A DNA stretch of 64,000 bases from Acephala macrosclerotiorum (taxonomy: Eukaryota; Ascomycota; Leotiomycetes; Helotiales; Mollisiaceae), in the NCBI GenBank assembly GCA_014904845.1, contig MU119355.1, positions 62,001 to 126,000 of the forward strand. The letters are read 5' to 3'. This document shows positions 12,119-23,289 of this stretch, in pieces; position 1 is the first letter of the stretch, and every line of letters begins with the position of its first letter. The position numbers and the translations under genes are program-made. The notes below the pieces were generated by a model. That model was not told the DNA's origin and made no database searches. It was given only the letters and a program-made list of their open reading frames with translations.

Positions 12119-15008
12119 ATGTTTGCAATCGCCTCGGCCCCTGCGAAGCAGTCCGTTTCCGAAACGATAACAACGCTGTCTGGCCGATTGACCTCTGCCG
12201 CCCTCCTCGAAGATCGACGCGCTGCCATACTGGGGCTACGAAGTTTTGCAAAAGAATACCCGGCCTCTGTGGCTTCTGATGCTTTGAGGGGATTAATAGG
12301 AAGTCTTAGCAAAGATGGCGAGGATGTTGATACAGTCAAGGTCACTTTGGAAACGCTTATTATGCTGTTCAACCCGAACGAGAATAGTCCTGAAGCTTCG
12401 GAAGAAATAGCTCTTTGGCTTGCGGACGAGTTTACACAATGGCAGGATAACATCACCCTTCTGTTGGACTTCTTGGACACTCAGGATTTCTATTCCCGTC
12501 TCTATTCGCTGCAACTTCTCCTAGCAATTCTATCTTCTCGATCCGAGCGAACGGAAGAATGCATATTCACAGCGCCCTTAGGAATATCAAGGCTTGTGGC
12601 TGTCCTTGACGACAAGAGGGATGCTATTCGAAATGAAGCATTATCTTTGCTCATTCACTTAACAACAAACTCGACAGAATTGCAGAAAAGAGTCGCATTC
12701 GAAGATGCATTTGATCGGATATTCAGCATCATACAATCTGAAGGCTCTCTTTTGCATGGCGACAGAATAGTGGAGGACTGTCTTCTACTTCTGGTAAATC
12801 TTCTCGGGAAGAACGTCTCGAACCAGTCTTTCTTCAGGGAAGCAGGATGCGTCCCCAAAGTCGCGAAATTGGTTGGGGATGTTGTCAAGGAACAAAAGAC
12901 TGAAGGCGAAGTTGCTGAGTGGGCAAAGATTCAGAGGAATAGGAACATATACGCTTTATTGCAAGTCCTAAGGTTATTCCTTGTTACAGGAGGTGTCAGC
13001 ACTCAGGCCAACCAACAATCATTCTGGCAACATGGCGTTCTATACCAGGTTCTTCTTTTAGCATTCAGTCGCGCAACAGAAATGCATATCAAGGCCGAGG
13101 TATTTCAGACAGTCTTCCTTCAGAAATGTGCATTTCATTATTGATGCGTTCATAGGCTTTAGTCACATGTGCAGACCTGATACGCGGCAATCCTACCCTT
13201 CAGGAAGGCTTCTCGCAGTTCAGAGTTACGTCAGTCCTCGATGAGCCTCTGGAAGAAGGGGAAAAGGCGGGCAACCAGAACGAAATTCCAGAAGTCTATG
13301 TCATTGATGGTCTACTTGATCTTACATTAAGCATTCCGTTGACGGCAGCTTTCGATTGTCGACTCGCTGCGTGTGAATGCATCAAAGCGTATTTTTACGA
13401 TCACCCAGTTATTCGGAAACACTTTTTGCGCCGTGCTATTGATGGACACACTGCTGGTGCTGACGAGACGGCCAATGTACTGACGACGCTGCTACAACCT
13501 CTTGATGTTCAGCTTTCAAGCGACCCCTATCGATACTGGTTTGCAGCTGTTATTCTTTTCCATCTGATTTTTGAAGATGCAAACGCGAAAGCTCTCGCCA
13601 TGAAGGTCACTGAAGGAGATGCATCAGAAGGAGAAGAAGTAGTCACCTGCATACAAACATTAACAGGAAATCTGGTCATTGGCATACATAAAAATATTGA
13701 CGAGCGAGTCCTCGTTGCATACCTCATGTTGCTATGTGGATGGTTGTTTGAAGATCCCGATGGAGTCAACGATTTCCTCGGCGAGGGCAGCAATCTTCAG
13801 ACTTTAGTGCAGGCTGCTATGGGAAGTGCAGGCGATGGCGTAATCGTGCCAGGCCTATGTGCCCTGCTGGTGGGCATCATCTATGAATTCTCAACCAAAG
13901 ACTCGCCGGTCCCGAGAACGACTATACAGCCCATTATTACAGGACAAATGGGCCGGGAAAGGTACATCGATAAGATCAAACAATTACGAAGCCATCCTTT
14001 GATCCGAGATTATGAGGTTCTTCCACAGAAGCTTAGTTCTGCTGTTGCGGGTGGTCTCCCGGAAGTTTATTTTGATCAGACCTTTGTCGACTTTGCCAAA
14101 GACAACAGCAGTCGCTTGTGCCGTGCTATTGATCGTGAACCCGGTTTCGAAATCCCAGTCATTATGAACGGTATACAGAAGGGCATCTCTCGAGAAATGG
14201 TAGATTCATTACGATTACAACTGGCAGAAAAGAGCAACGCACTGCAAAAAGCGGAGGAGGACTTGGTATCTCTTGGTCGACAACTGGGCCAGGAACAAGC
14301 AAATCACCGCAAAACCAAAGAATCGGCTGATGTTGAGCTTGCTAGAATCAAGAATGTGAACGACGTTCTGCAGAAACACCATGAGGAAGATTTGAAGTAA
14401 GTTGTGGGAAACTGCCATATCTCCGTACCAGACTAACATCCCAGGAAATTGCGTGCAGAGCAGAATCGGGAAGCTCAGGACCACCAACAGCAGCTCGAGG
14501 ATATCCAGAGAACGGCTGTAGCAAACGCCGAACGTACGCGGAAACGTACAGATGCCGAGATCGCTGATTTGCAAAATACTATCCGCAAGTTGGAGGCAGA
14601 TCTCGAAAAGGTATTCGTGACTCCATATCCTGTATTTTGTCGATTTCTAACAGCCAATAGGTAAACAAAAACCATGTACAAGACCTACAGACTGCACATG
14701 AAGAATATGCAACAAGTAAGACAGAACAAGCAGCACGATTGCAACGAGCTGAAGAGAAGGCAAAAGACCTTGAAACTAATATTGCTGCTGCGAATCTGCA
14801 AGTCACAGAAGCCGAGGCTTCGCTAGCTGAAAAGGAACAAGAAAGACAATGTGTCCAGGGCGAGCTTGATGACCTCCTAATGGTGTTTGGAGATCTAGAA
14901 GACAAAGTCAAGGAGTATAAGGAGAGGCTGCAAAAGCTCGGAGAATGCGTGTCCGATGGAGACGAGGATGACGAGGGCGAGGGAGACGAGGATGAAGGGG
15001 TTGATTGA
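12119..15008 (+). CDS. USO1: Vesicle-tethering protein Uso1/p115
   Basis: Golgin-like tether for ER-to-Golgi COPII vesicles, working with Rab1/Ypt1. Four exons (12119-13099, 13156-14396, 14445-14610, 14661-15008) give 911 residues, close to p115. Residues 1 to about 640 form the armadillo-like head: the segments DRRAAILGLRSFAKEYP, PNENSPEASEEIALWLADEF and LLDFLDTQDFYSRLYSLQLL are typical of fungal Uso1, and the head ends near YIDKIKQLRSHPLIRDYEVLPQKL-like sequence. A heptad-rich coiled coil runs from about 670 to 890. The end is strongly acidic (DGDEDDEGEGDEDEGVD), the p115 C-terminal signature. Start choice: the ATG at 12119 is in frame and directly precedes conserved sequence, but a short upstream exon is possible. 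Confidence 0.93.
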
Positions 15009-15414
15009 CAAGATTCCCAATTGTAATAACATATCGTCATATAGCACAGCAGTGGCGTACAAAATAGATATCCGGGACATATTCGACGAAAGTCGGTCTT
15101 GAAATCCCGAGTAAGAAGGTGTCAAAAGAACAAACCCACAGTGATGACTCGTACGCTTGACACCGGTCTTCTGTAATTGTCTGAATGATTAGGTCCTGAT
15201 GAATCTTCAGCCTCATTGGACCCCTCGCAGGGCTGACGATTGTCCTGATTGGCTGCTCGCTTGTGCTGGGCTGAGGATTTTTGGGTTGACTCACCGCGGG
15301 GTCGTCTTCCTCCTCTTGATAGACCATTGACAATTTCTCACAGTTTGAAAACTTAACAAACACTGAAAACGATCTTAACGAGTCCGCCAGAGCTTTGGCA
15401 ACCCCACTGCCATC
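15009..15414. promoter_or_regulatory. Intergenic: USO1 3' end to ILS1 promoter
   Basis: There are 406 bases between two plus-strand genes. A 108-codon minus-strand frame (15363-15037) crosses it, but it has no recognisable domain and would occupy the whole ILS1 promoter. I treat the stretch as terminator plus promoter. Confidence 0.5.
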
Positions 15415-18400
15415 ATGAGTATCGATTTTCCAAAGGAAGAAGAAAACGTCCTTCGGCGGTGGAAAGAGATCAAAGCCTTCGAGAGACAGGTTGAACTTTC
15501 CGCCTCGAGGCCTCTATACACCTTCTATGATGGTCCGCCATTTGCTACGTAAGTTCTCCTTGTAATTTGTCTTTGGGATCGCACATCCTTTGTAGAATTG
15601 GCTATGCTGACCATCTACAGTGGTTTACCACATTATGGCCATCTTTTGGCCTCCACGATTAAAGACATTATCCCGAGATACTGGTCAATGAAAGGGTACC
15701 ACGTCGAGCGAAGATTCGGTTGGGATACTCATGGGCTGCCGATTGAGCACGAAATCGACAAAAAACTCGGAATTTCTGGCAAAGATGCTGTAATGAAGCT
15801 CGGGCTTGCGAAATACAACGAAGAGTGTCGAGCTATTGTCATGAGATATTCTGCAGAATGGAGAACGACCATTGATAGATTAGGGAGGTGGATTGATTTT
15901 GACAACGACTATAAGGTACGATTATTTTCGGGAACACAAGAAGGATGTCATGTTGACGAGCACGTGTAGACTATGGACCCCAAGTTCATGGAGTCGGAGT
16001 GGTGGGTTTTCAAGCAGATCTTCGATAAAGGCGCTGTTTACCAGGGGTATCGAGTCATGCCATATTCAACGGTTCTTACAACCGCACTCAGCAACTTCGA
16101 GGCAAACCAGAACTACCAAGACATCACGGACCCTGCAGTCGTGGTGTCATTTCCGTTGTTAGATGATCCATCAACCTCTCTCCTAGCTTGGACCACAACT
16201 CCTTGGACTCTTCCTTCACACACGGGTCTCGCTGCGCACCCGAACTTCGAATACATCAAGATCCACGACGAGGCATCTGGTAAAAATTACATCCTGCTTG
16301 AGAAGCTTCTTGGAACACTGTACAAGGATCCCAAGAAAGCCAAGTTCAAGATTCTACAGAAGATCAAGGGCAGTGAAATGAAGGGGTGGAAGTATGAGCC
16401 TCTATTCGACTACTTTTACGAAGAATTCAAAGATTATGGATTCCAAGTTCTCAACGCAGCTTACGTCACGGATGAAAGTGGTGTTGGTATCGTCCACCAA
16501 GCACCTGCATTTGGTGAGGAGGATTACAGCGTGGCAATGGAGGCTGGAACCATTAGCGAGCAGCGACCACCTCCGAATCCGGTCGATGAACGAGGACACT
16601 TCACTTCTAAAGTTCGAGACTTCGCGGGCCAGCACGTCAAAGTCGCCGACAAGGCTATCATTAAGTACTTAAAGGGCACAGGAAGACTTGTCGTGGACTC
16701 CCAAATCAGGCACAGTTATCCTATGTGCCCACGATCAGATACTCCATTGATCTACCGAGCCGTCCCATCTTGGTTTATCAGAATCCCAGAGATTGTCCCC
16801 CAGATGCTGAAAAACATTGAAGGGTCACATTGGGTGCCTTCATTCGTGAAGGAGAAGCGCTTCGCCAGCTGGATTGCCAATGCACGTGATTGGAACGTAT
16901 CAAGAAATCGCTACTGGGGTACCCCTATTCCACTCTGGGTCAGCGATGATCTAGAAGAGAAGGTCTGTATTGGCAGCGTGGCTGAGCTCAAGGAGCTGAG
17001 TGGCTACACGGGCGAACTTACAGATCTCCATCGCGACAAAATCGACCACATCACCATTCCTAGCAAGATGGGCAAGGGCCAATTGAAGCGTGTCGAGGAG
17101 GTATTCGACTGTTGGTTTGAATCCGGGAGCATGCCATATTCAAGTCAACATTATCCATTCGAGAACAAGGAGAAGTTCGAGAAGTCATTCCCAGGAGATT
17201 TCATCGCAGAAGGCCTAGACCAGACGAGAGGCTGGTTTTACACCCTTCTTGTCCTTGGGACACATCTATTTGGCGTTTCTCCATTCAAGAATTGTGTTGT
17301 TAATGGTATTGTACTTGCAGAAGATGGCAAGAAGATGTCGAAACGACTGAAGAATTACCCAGATCCGTCCCTTGTTATGGAGAAGTACGGCTCAGATGCC
17401 CTACGTCTGTACTTGATCAATTCTCCAGTCGTCAGAGCCGAGCCTTTGAGATTCAAGGAGTCGGGCGTGAAAGAAGTTGTGGCTAAGGTCTTATTGCCGC
17501 TATGGAACAGCTACAAGTTCTTCGAGGGTCAAGTCGTTTTGCTCAAGAAGATTGAAGACGTAGACTACTGCTTTGACCCAGCTGCTGAGGCCACGAACAC
17601 CAATGTCATGGACCGATGGATCCTAGCAAGTTGCCAAAGTTTACTCAGATTTGTCAACGAAGAGATGGCTGGTAAGAGAAGCCCTATACTATTGAATGCT
17701 TCCACTGACATATGATAGCCTATCGCTTGTACACTGTTGTTCCTAGGCTCCTGGATCTTATCGACAATACCACGAATTGGTACATTCGATTCAACCGGAA
17801 GCGACTCAAGGGCGAACTTGGTCTCGATGATACTAAGCATGCCTTGAACACGCTCTTCGAGGTTCTTTTCACTCTTGTGAAGGGCCTAGCACCTTTCACC
17901 CCGTTCATCACAGACACCATCTACCAGCGCCTATTACCTCACATCCCACATAATCTCCAAGGAGCCGATCCCAGGAGTGTTCACTTTTTAGCATTCCCAG
18001 ATGTCAGAGAGGAGCTTTTCGACGCTGAGATTGAACGCCGTGTTGGTCGGATGCAGCGAGTGATTGAGCTGGCAAGAGTCTCGCGAGAACGCCGAACTGT
18101 CGGTCTCAAAACCCCTCTTAAGTCCCTCGTTGTTATTCATCCTGACCCTGTGTACCTGGAAGATATCCGATCTTTGGAGGGTTACATTACGGAAGAGCTC
18201 AACGTGAGAGATCTACTGCTTTCTTCCGACGAGGCGAAATACAATGTCCAGTACAGCGTCTCTGCGGACTGGCCAGTCCTGGGCAAAAAGCTGAAGAAAG
18301 ACGTACAAAAAGTCAAGAAAGCATTGCCTGGTCTGTTAAGCGAACAAGTTCATGGATTTGTTTTGCAGAAGAAGATAGTCGTAGATGGCATTACACTTGA

Positions 18401-18827
18401 AGATGGAGATCTCGTTGTGAAAAGAGGCCTCAAAGATGACGAATCATCGAAAAACCTCGAAACTAACACAGACGATGATGTTCTCACCATCTTGGATGCT
18501 GAGATCTACCCAGAGCTTGCAGACGAAGGCCTCGCACGAGAAATCATCAACCGTGTCCAACGTCTGCGAAAGAAGGCGGGACTTCAGCCCACAGATGATG
18601 TCAAGATGGAGTACAAAGTTTTGACCGATCCGGACAATATTGGACTTGCCAATGCATTCACCGGACAATCTCAGACTATCGAGAAGGCACTTCGCCGACC
18701 TATTGATCATCATGAGGTCACGCACGTCGAGGGAAAGATTCCAGACAAGGCGGAGGAAGGAATCATTTTAGAGGAGGAACAGGAGATCCAAAAAGCCGTG
18801 TTTTTGCTGAGGCTGCTGAAGCTATGA
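15415..18827 (+). CDS. ILS1: Isoleucyl-tRNA synthetase, cytoplasmic
   Basis: Class I aminoacyl-tRNA synthetase that charges tRNA-Ile with isoleucine in the cytosol. Four exons (15415-15548, 15621-15915, 15970-17671, 17719-18827) give 1,079 residues, the usual length of the eukaryotic cytosolic enzyme. The N-terminus ([19 protein letters not shown]) is typical. The HIGH motif is PHYGH at residues 48-52, formed across the first intron ([17 protein letters not shown]). KMSKR lies near residues 598-602. The editing (CP1) domain contains [15 protein letters not shown]. The anticodon-binding domain follows with [17 protein letters not shown]. No targeting peptide is seen, so this is not the mitochondrial paralogue. 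It is convergent with the small CX9C gene 113 bp downstream. Confidence 0.97.
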
Positions 18828-18940
18828 CTGCGAATCAACGCATCCATCAAGGAAGGCCTTGCGATTCTGAGCGCTTTATGTATTTCTGAAGATCATAGAT
18901 AGAGATCCTTGCTTTTGCCTGGCAAAACCCGATGCTCATC

Positions 18941-19224
18941 TCATGACTTCTTCGCTGCAGCCTGTGGGAAAAAAGAAAAGTGAGTGACAGTTTCATCTGA
19001 AGGGGGACACCGCCATACAAGGTAACAATCCTTCAATCTGAGAAACTCTGTGAGACATTTGTCCTTTTGGACAGAATTGTAGTCCGCCACAATGCATTTG
19101 CCATAAACCGATGCCTGTGATATTCAGCACGCATTCCAGAAAGATACATGGTTCGATTTACCTCGACTGAGCATTTGGCAACAGCTTGCGCAAATTTCTC
19201 GATAGGTCTTGTCCGGGAAGGCAT
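18941..19224 (-). CDS. Small twin-CX9C mitochondrial protein, NDUFAF8-like
   Basis: A 59-residue protein split over three small exons (19224-19162, 19114-19019, 18961-18941), so it is easily missed. Both introns are GT-AG and all joins keep phase. The protein starts MPSRTRPIEKFAQAVAKC and ends LKDCYLAAAKKS. Cysteines at 18, 28, 41 and 51 form two CX9C motifs, the fold oxidised by the Mia40/Erv1 relay in the intermembrane space. The context CxxxxxxYGKCI and CLxEFxxLKDC resembles NDUFAF8 (C17orf89), a complex I assembly factor whose partner is NDUFAF5. The fold is certain from sequence; the NDUFAF8 assignment is inference from motif spacing and the KDC ending. It could be another member of the small CHCH group. 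Confidence 0.85.
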
Positions 19225-19537
19225 TTTGGATTACTTGATGACTTCAAGATTCGACTCAACGTTGTAAGATACGAGAAAAGCGGCCGAGGCGATCTTGGCT
19301 GGATTAGGCTAGAGCAAGACCAATGGGTTATGCGCGCTAGACAGGCTTAGATTATGAGTTCGAAGATCGCGAATAACGCGTACTCACGATTCCTGACTGA
19401 AACATGTCAACATGGACGTTTTCCTCACGACGTGACACCGAAATCCTCTTGCTGATGATATTTGCCGTATCTCTACAACTATGCGACGCCTGATGGAGAA
19501 ATACATTTCAAAGGTCACGCCGAATGCCTTCCTCTAG
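19225..19537. promoter_or_regulatory. Divergent promoter of the CX9C gene and SFI1
   Basis: There are 313 bases between two divergent start codons. No gene is seen. The last bases before the Sfi1 ATG read CTCTAG, which could be a splice acceptor for an upstream non-coding or short coding exon. Confidence 0.45.
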
Positions 19538-22500
19538 ATGCCTCCACCAGGAAGCCATCCACCATCCAATGTTGGACAATCAGCTGAACATGCAGAGCTC
19601 TACTACAGCAATGAAGGTCTGTATACCTTGGTCTGTTACGATTGTGATCTTACTAACGTTCCTATCGATGTCGCGATTCTCCACGACATCGTGGTCCTGG
19701 CGCAAGAGCTTCTTCCAACCCTCCCTGAGCGCGAAAGACTGCCTACGAATGCTTTATTCAGCTCATACTATGATATACTGCCTCGAGTCGGGATCAACGC
19801 TGATCATGACAGCCGATATGCTCGAGTTTTATTCAAGATTGGTGGCTTGCGAGGCCAAGGGACGTTGTACGAAAAGTTCGAAGAGATTCTGTCGAGAATG
19901 GGAATCGAAATTGAGTTCGACAACGACGATGGCGAGGAGCACGACAGCCAACTTGAAAATTCGCAAACGGAACAGGACCTACCTACGACTGGAGAAACAT
20001 CCCCGCAAAATGAGAATAAGGACACCCGGAGCCGACTCAGGCGCAACTCAGAGAGCTCTTTCTGGGACCTGGGCAACGGCGTTCAATCAAAGTCTAAGAT
20101 ACGGCGCAATTCATTCGCCTCCCTTGACCCGAACAGAGCCCCCGCCGAAAACGAAAAGCGCGTATTTGAAGAACGTATACCTGCGGGCCAGCAACCTAAG
20201 GTCAACGGTGTTGGAGGCGTCAATGGTAATTCAGACTACGACAATGTCGGAACCCGGTTGAGCCCACGGATCGAGAGGCATCGCAGAGGTCGAGTCAGAT
20301 CTGTTTCAACACATGGTAGCATGCGAATTCGACGAAGATCCCGTTCTTCTGCAGCAGTTCCCCCCAATCCAGGATACCCTTCTTCGGATGACTATCAAGC
20401 TGCAAGTGAGTTCACAGCAGCCACAACAGATTTTGGTGAAGAGGCCGCAAGAAAACCACCCAAATCACTACTGATCATGTCAGACCCTGGAGAACCTGGT
20501 GCCTTTATGGGAATGAAGGCATCTGTGATACAGCAGCATTATATCGTACTCTTTGCTAAGCGACAGCTCCACAATTGGAGGGACAAAGCTTTGGAAGCTC
20601 GAGAACATAACGCTAGCCTGAGATTGCTAGCATTGAACCATGACAGGAAGGCTCTGCTTCACTCCGCTTTTGATGCCTGGCGACAATGTTTTGTAGAGGA
20701 GCGTCAAATCAAGGAGACAAGACTATTTTTTGAGCACTTGGAGCGACGTGCGAAGAGAGCGAGGGACATTTTCCTTTTGCACCTCGCTTTCACGCACTGG
20801 TCAGCTCGTACTCACGAGCAAGTGCAGCGCATCGCTCTTGCACGAAGACATATTATTAAAACACGGATTTTCAATGCCTGGAAGGAAATTACCGCTGTAA
20901 ATGAGCTCAAAGTTCGCAGACAAGTACTCAAGAGATTTTTTGCGGCTTGGAAGCGCCAGTATTCAGCCACTTCTGAGGCGAACGCAACCGCCATCCAAGT
21001 ATACGAAAGCAACCTCGTGAAGAAGATCTACAAGCAGTGGATGCATAGATTATGGGATCTTCAAGCAACAAACTGGTGGGCAGGAAGATTGGCCCGGCGG
21101 ACTCTTTTTCAGTGGATTGTTGCAACCCACAACAATTGGGAGAACAACCGTACTGCTGAAGAGACAAGACGCCTGGAACTTTCGTGGAACGCTTGGCGAA
21201 TATGGAGAGCTAAGACCGAAAAACATATTCGAATGAGCCATGAGGCAGGTGATCATTACAAAAATCAAATATGTCGCGGTATCATACGAAAATGGCGTCA
21301 CGAGACCCGAGTCATTCCTGCAAGGGAAACATTGCAAACCGATGTTTCGGTACGACTACTTAGAGAAACCTTTGGGGCTTGGCTCAAACGTACTCGCCAG
21401 GACAAACAAGCTGTGACAGTTGACCGCACAAAGATTCTTCGTGAGGCTCTGACTCTCTGGCGTCACAAGGCCCGGTCTCAGGTACTCGTCACTCAGATCA
21501 ACCACCACGTCCTCGAACAAACTACATATAGCTGGCTTCTTGCAACGCGGGAGAAGGGCGCTCAACAATTGTGGCGGGAGAGGCGGCTTAGGGAATGCTT
21601 GCGTGTTTGGAAGCACAGGCAGCAAGTCTCAACGGAGCAGAGATTAGAAAAGGAAGACATAGCCCAGTCATTCAGGGCTCGAAGGTCGGAAAATCTTGTT
21701 TTGCGTCAATGGTATTTACGTATGGAAACTCTGCAGCGAAACGAGATTACATCGATCGATTTTTACGCTCCCCGTCTTGCTCGAGGCATCATGGCTCAAT
21801 TGTCAGGAAGAGTACAGCACTTACACCAACTGGAACGTTGGTCGCAGGATGCCAGATTCTATTTCCTGGCCTCGAAAAGCTTGAGGCTATGGAGGGCCTC
21901 TACAGAATCTTCAAAGCGTGAGAAACGAAAGGCCGCTTATGCACAAGTCCGCCGGGCTGTCAAGACGAACCTCGCGAGGGGAGTTGTCAAGAAATGGCAG
22001 AGCAAGGCGCAACACGCCTTGGACCTGCGGGCCCAAGCATTGGATATGGACCGCAATAAAAAAGTCATCATTGCAATGGATATCTTTGATCGCTGGCGAG
22101 CACGTACCGAGGAGCTGTCGGAATTGGAGTCACTAGCACAGGAGAACGCCTCGAAGAAACAATTCACGACTTGGAAGAGGCGCTGGGATGCTCTGCAAGC
22201 TTTGAGCACCGAAGCAACCATAACTTATCAAGAACATCGGCAAAGCAGAGCATTGAAGAAGTGGAATTTACTAGCCCTCCAGTTACGATCTCAGACCAAT
22301 TATGCTCTCGATATCCGGGAGAAGAACGCGAAGCGGAATTTCAGGAAGATGCTCTTGTATTGGCATCAAAAGGCAGTCGAAAAACGACCTCCGAAGCGTG
22401 CAGAGATGTCGAAATCGGTCCATTTTGGGACGTCAAATGCGGAAGCTTGGTCTGAAGCTGGAGAAGGACTCGAGGTTGAGGAGTGGGCTAAAGGTCTCGA

Positions 22501-22774
22501 GGAAGCAGTCGTGCCATTGACACCTCTTCCTGGCTATCTGAGCACTCCTTCGAAGCGGTCAGAAAGAGTGATGGCCGCAGCGGCAAGATTTTCTACCACA
22601 CCGAAAGCCCCGCTCTCAACTCCATTTGAAAGACAGCTGCGAGCACAATACTCTGGAGGACTGCTGCCTTCCCATCGAAAGCCACTCAGCAGAAGCACAT
22701 TAGGAATTGGAGAAGGTTTTGCTAATATACCCGAAAGGAGTACGAATAATGACCAAGGATCACATGGAGCATAG
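19538..22774 (+). CDS. SFI1: Sfi1-like spindle pole body / centrin-binding repeat protein
   Basis: Structural protein of the spindle-pole-body half-bridge; its long helix binds one centrin (Cdc31) per repeat and controls SPB duplication. One open frame of 1,078 residues without need for introns. Residues 1 to about 130 are globular (LHDIVVLAQELLPTLPER; KIGGLRGQGTLYEKFEEIL), followed by a Ser/Arg-rich disordered stretch. From about residue 330 to 960 there are some twenty degenerate repeats, each with a Trp about every 30-35 residues in the pattern AxxxW (AFDAWRQCF, AFTHWSART, IFNAWKEIT, FFAAWKRQY, TFGAWLKRT and so on). The end is disordered and Pro/Ser-rich. Family assignment rests on the repeat pattern and size. 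The ATG at 19538 was chosen because sequence after it is conserved-looking; an upstream exon is possible. Confidence 0.9.
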   Translation: MPPPGSHPPSNVGQSAEHAELYYSNEGLYTLVCYDCDLTNVPIDVAILHDIVVLAQELLPTLPERERLPTNALFSSYYDILPRVGINADHDSRYARVLFKIGGLRGQGTLYEKFEEILSRMGIEIEFDNDDGEEHDSQLENSQTEQDLPTTGETSPQNENKDTRSRLRRNSESSFWDLGNGVQSKSKIRRNSFASLDPNRAPAENEKRVFEERIPAGQQPKVNGVGGVNGNSDYDNVGTRLSPRIERHRRGRVRSVSTHGSMRIRRRSRSSAAVPPNPGYPSSDDYQAASEFTAATTDFGEEAARKPPKSLLIMSDPGEPGAFMGMKASVIQQHYIVLFAKRQLHNWRDKALEAREHNASLRLLALNHDRKALLHSAFDAWRQCFVEERQIKETRLFFEHLERRAKRARDIFLLHLAFTHWSARTHEQVQRIALARRHIIKTRIFNAWKEITAVNELKVRRQVLKRFFAAWKRQYSATSEANATAIQVYESNLVKKIYKQWMHRLWDLQATNWWAGRLARRTLFQWIVATHNNWENNRTAEETRRLELSWNAWRIWRAKTEKHIRMSHEAGDHYKNQICRGIIRKWRHETRVIPARETLQTDVSVRLLRETFGAWLKRTRQDKQAVTVDRTKILREALTLWRHKARSQVLVTQINHHVLEQTTYSWLLATREKGAQQLWRERRLRECLRVWKHRQQVSTEQRLEKEDIAQSFRARRSENLVLRQWYLRMETLQRNEITSIDFYAPRLARGIMAQLSGRVQHLHQLERWSQDARFYFLASKSLRLWRASTESSKREKRKAAYAQVRRAVKTNLARGVVKKWQSKAQHALDLRAQALDMDRNKKVIIAMDIFDRWRARTEELSELESLAQENASKKQFTTWKRRWDALQALSTEATITYQEHRQSRALKKWNLLALQLRSQTNYALDIREKNAKRNFRKMLLYWHQKAVEKRPPKRAEMSKSVHFGTSNAEAWSEAGEGLEVEEWAKGLEEAVVPLTPLPGYLSTPSKRSERVMAAAARFSTTPKAPLSTPFERQLRAQYSGGLLPSHRKPLSRSTLGIGEGFANIPERSTNNDQGSHGA

Positions 22775-23289
22775 CATTGGAGTTCGTGGGGTTTGGGCTG
22801 GCGTTTGGATGCAAGGCGTTGTTTGAAGATATTGATTAGTATACTAGCATGCATCGCAGCATGACAGGAGGCGGCGTTCTGTTCTTAGCGAATAGGGGTC
22901 GAAAGTGATATTGTGGAGATAAGAACAGCTTATCATGTTTATGAGCAAAGTCAACATAATCAAATACCTTCTCGTTACGTTAAAGTCAGTCTTAAACTGA
23001 ATAATCTTTTCCCTCTCTCATCCCAAGTAGAGTTGCCTCGTTTGACTCGATTTTGTCGTCTCTTGGCATCTCGTGACTGTAACACAAACTGCCGGCCTTG
23101 CGTAGCTTCATCACAGCCTTGAGCTCAAAGCTTCGCGTCATCCCACCGAGACACAAAACTGCTGATCACCAAACGTGTCTTCCACCACTTACAAGCTACA
23201 ACCCCAAGTTTTAGCATTTTAGATACTCAAGGTGCAATTTTACGATCACTCATACATGTTATCCTTTGCGATGCTCAATCGTCAGTAGC
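22775..23289. promoter_or_regulatory. Intergenic: SFI1 3' flank to RAV1 promoter
   Basis: There are 515 bases between two plus-strand genes. I see no coding sequence and no structured RNA; it should hold the Sfi1 terminator and Rav1 promoter. Confidence 0.5.

Noticed and set aside
15037..15363. 108-codon minus-strand frame upstream of ILS1
   Set aside because: No recognisable domain, no sign of introns or conserved sequence, and it fills the only promoter space of an essential gene.
19616..19700. Possible intron in the Sfi1 5' part (CTTACTAACG looks like a branch site after a GTCTGT donor)
   Set aside because: No AG acceptor restores frame nearby, and the reading frame is open through the stretch.
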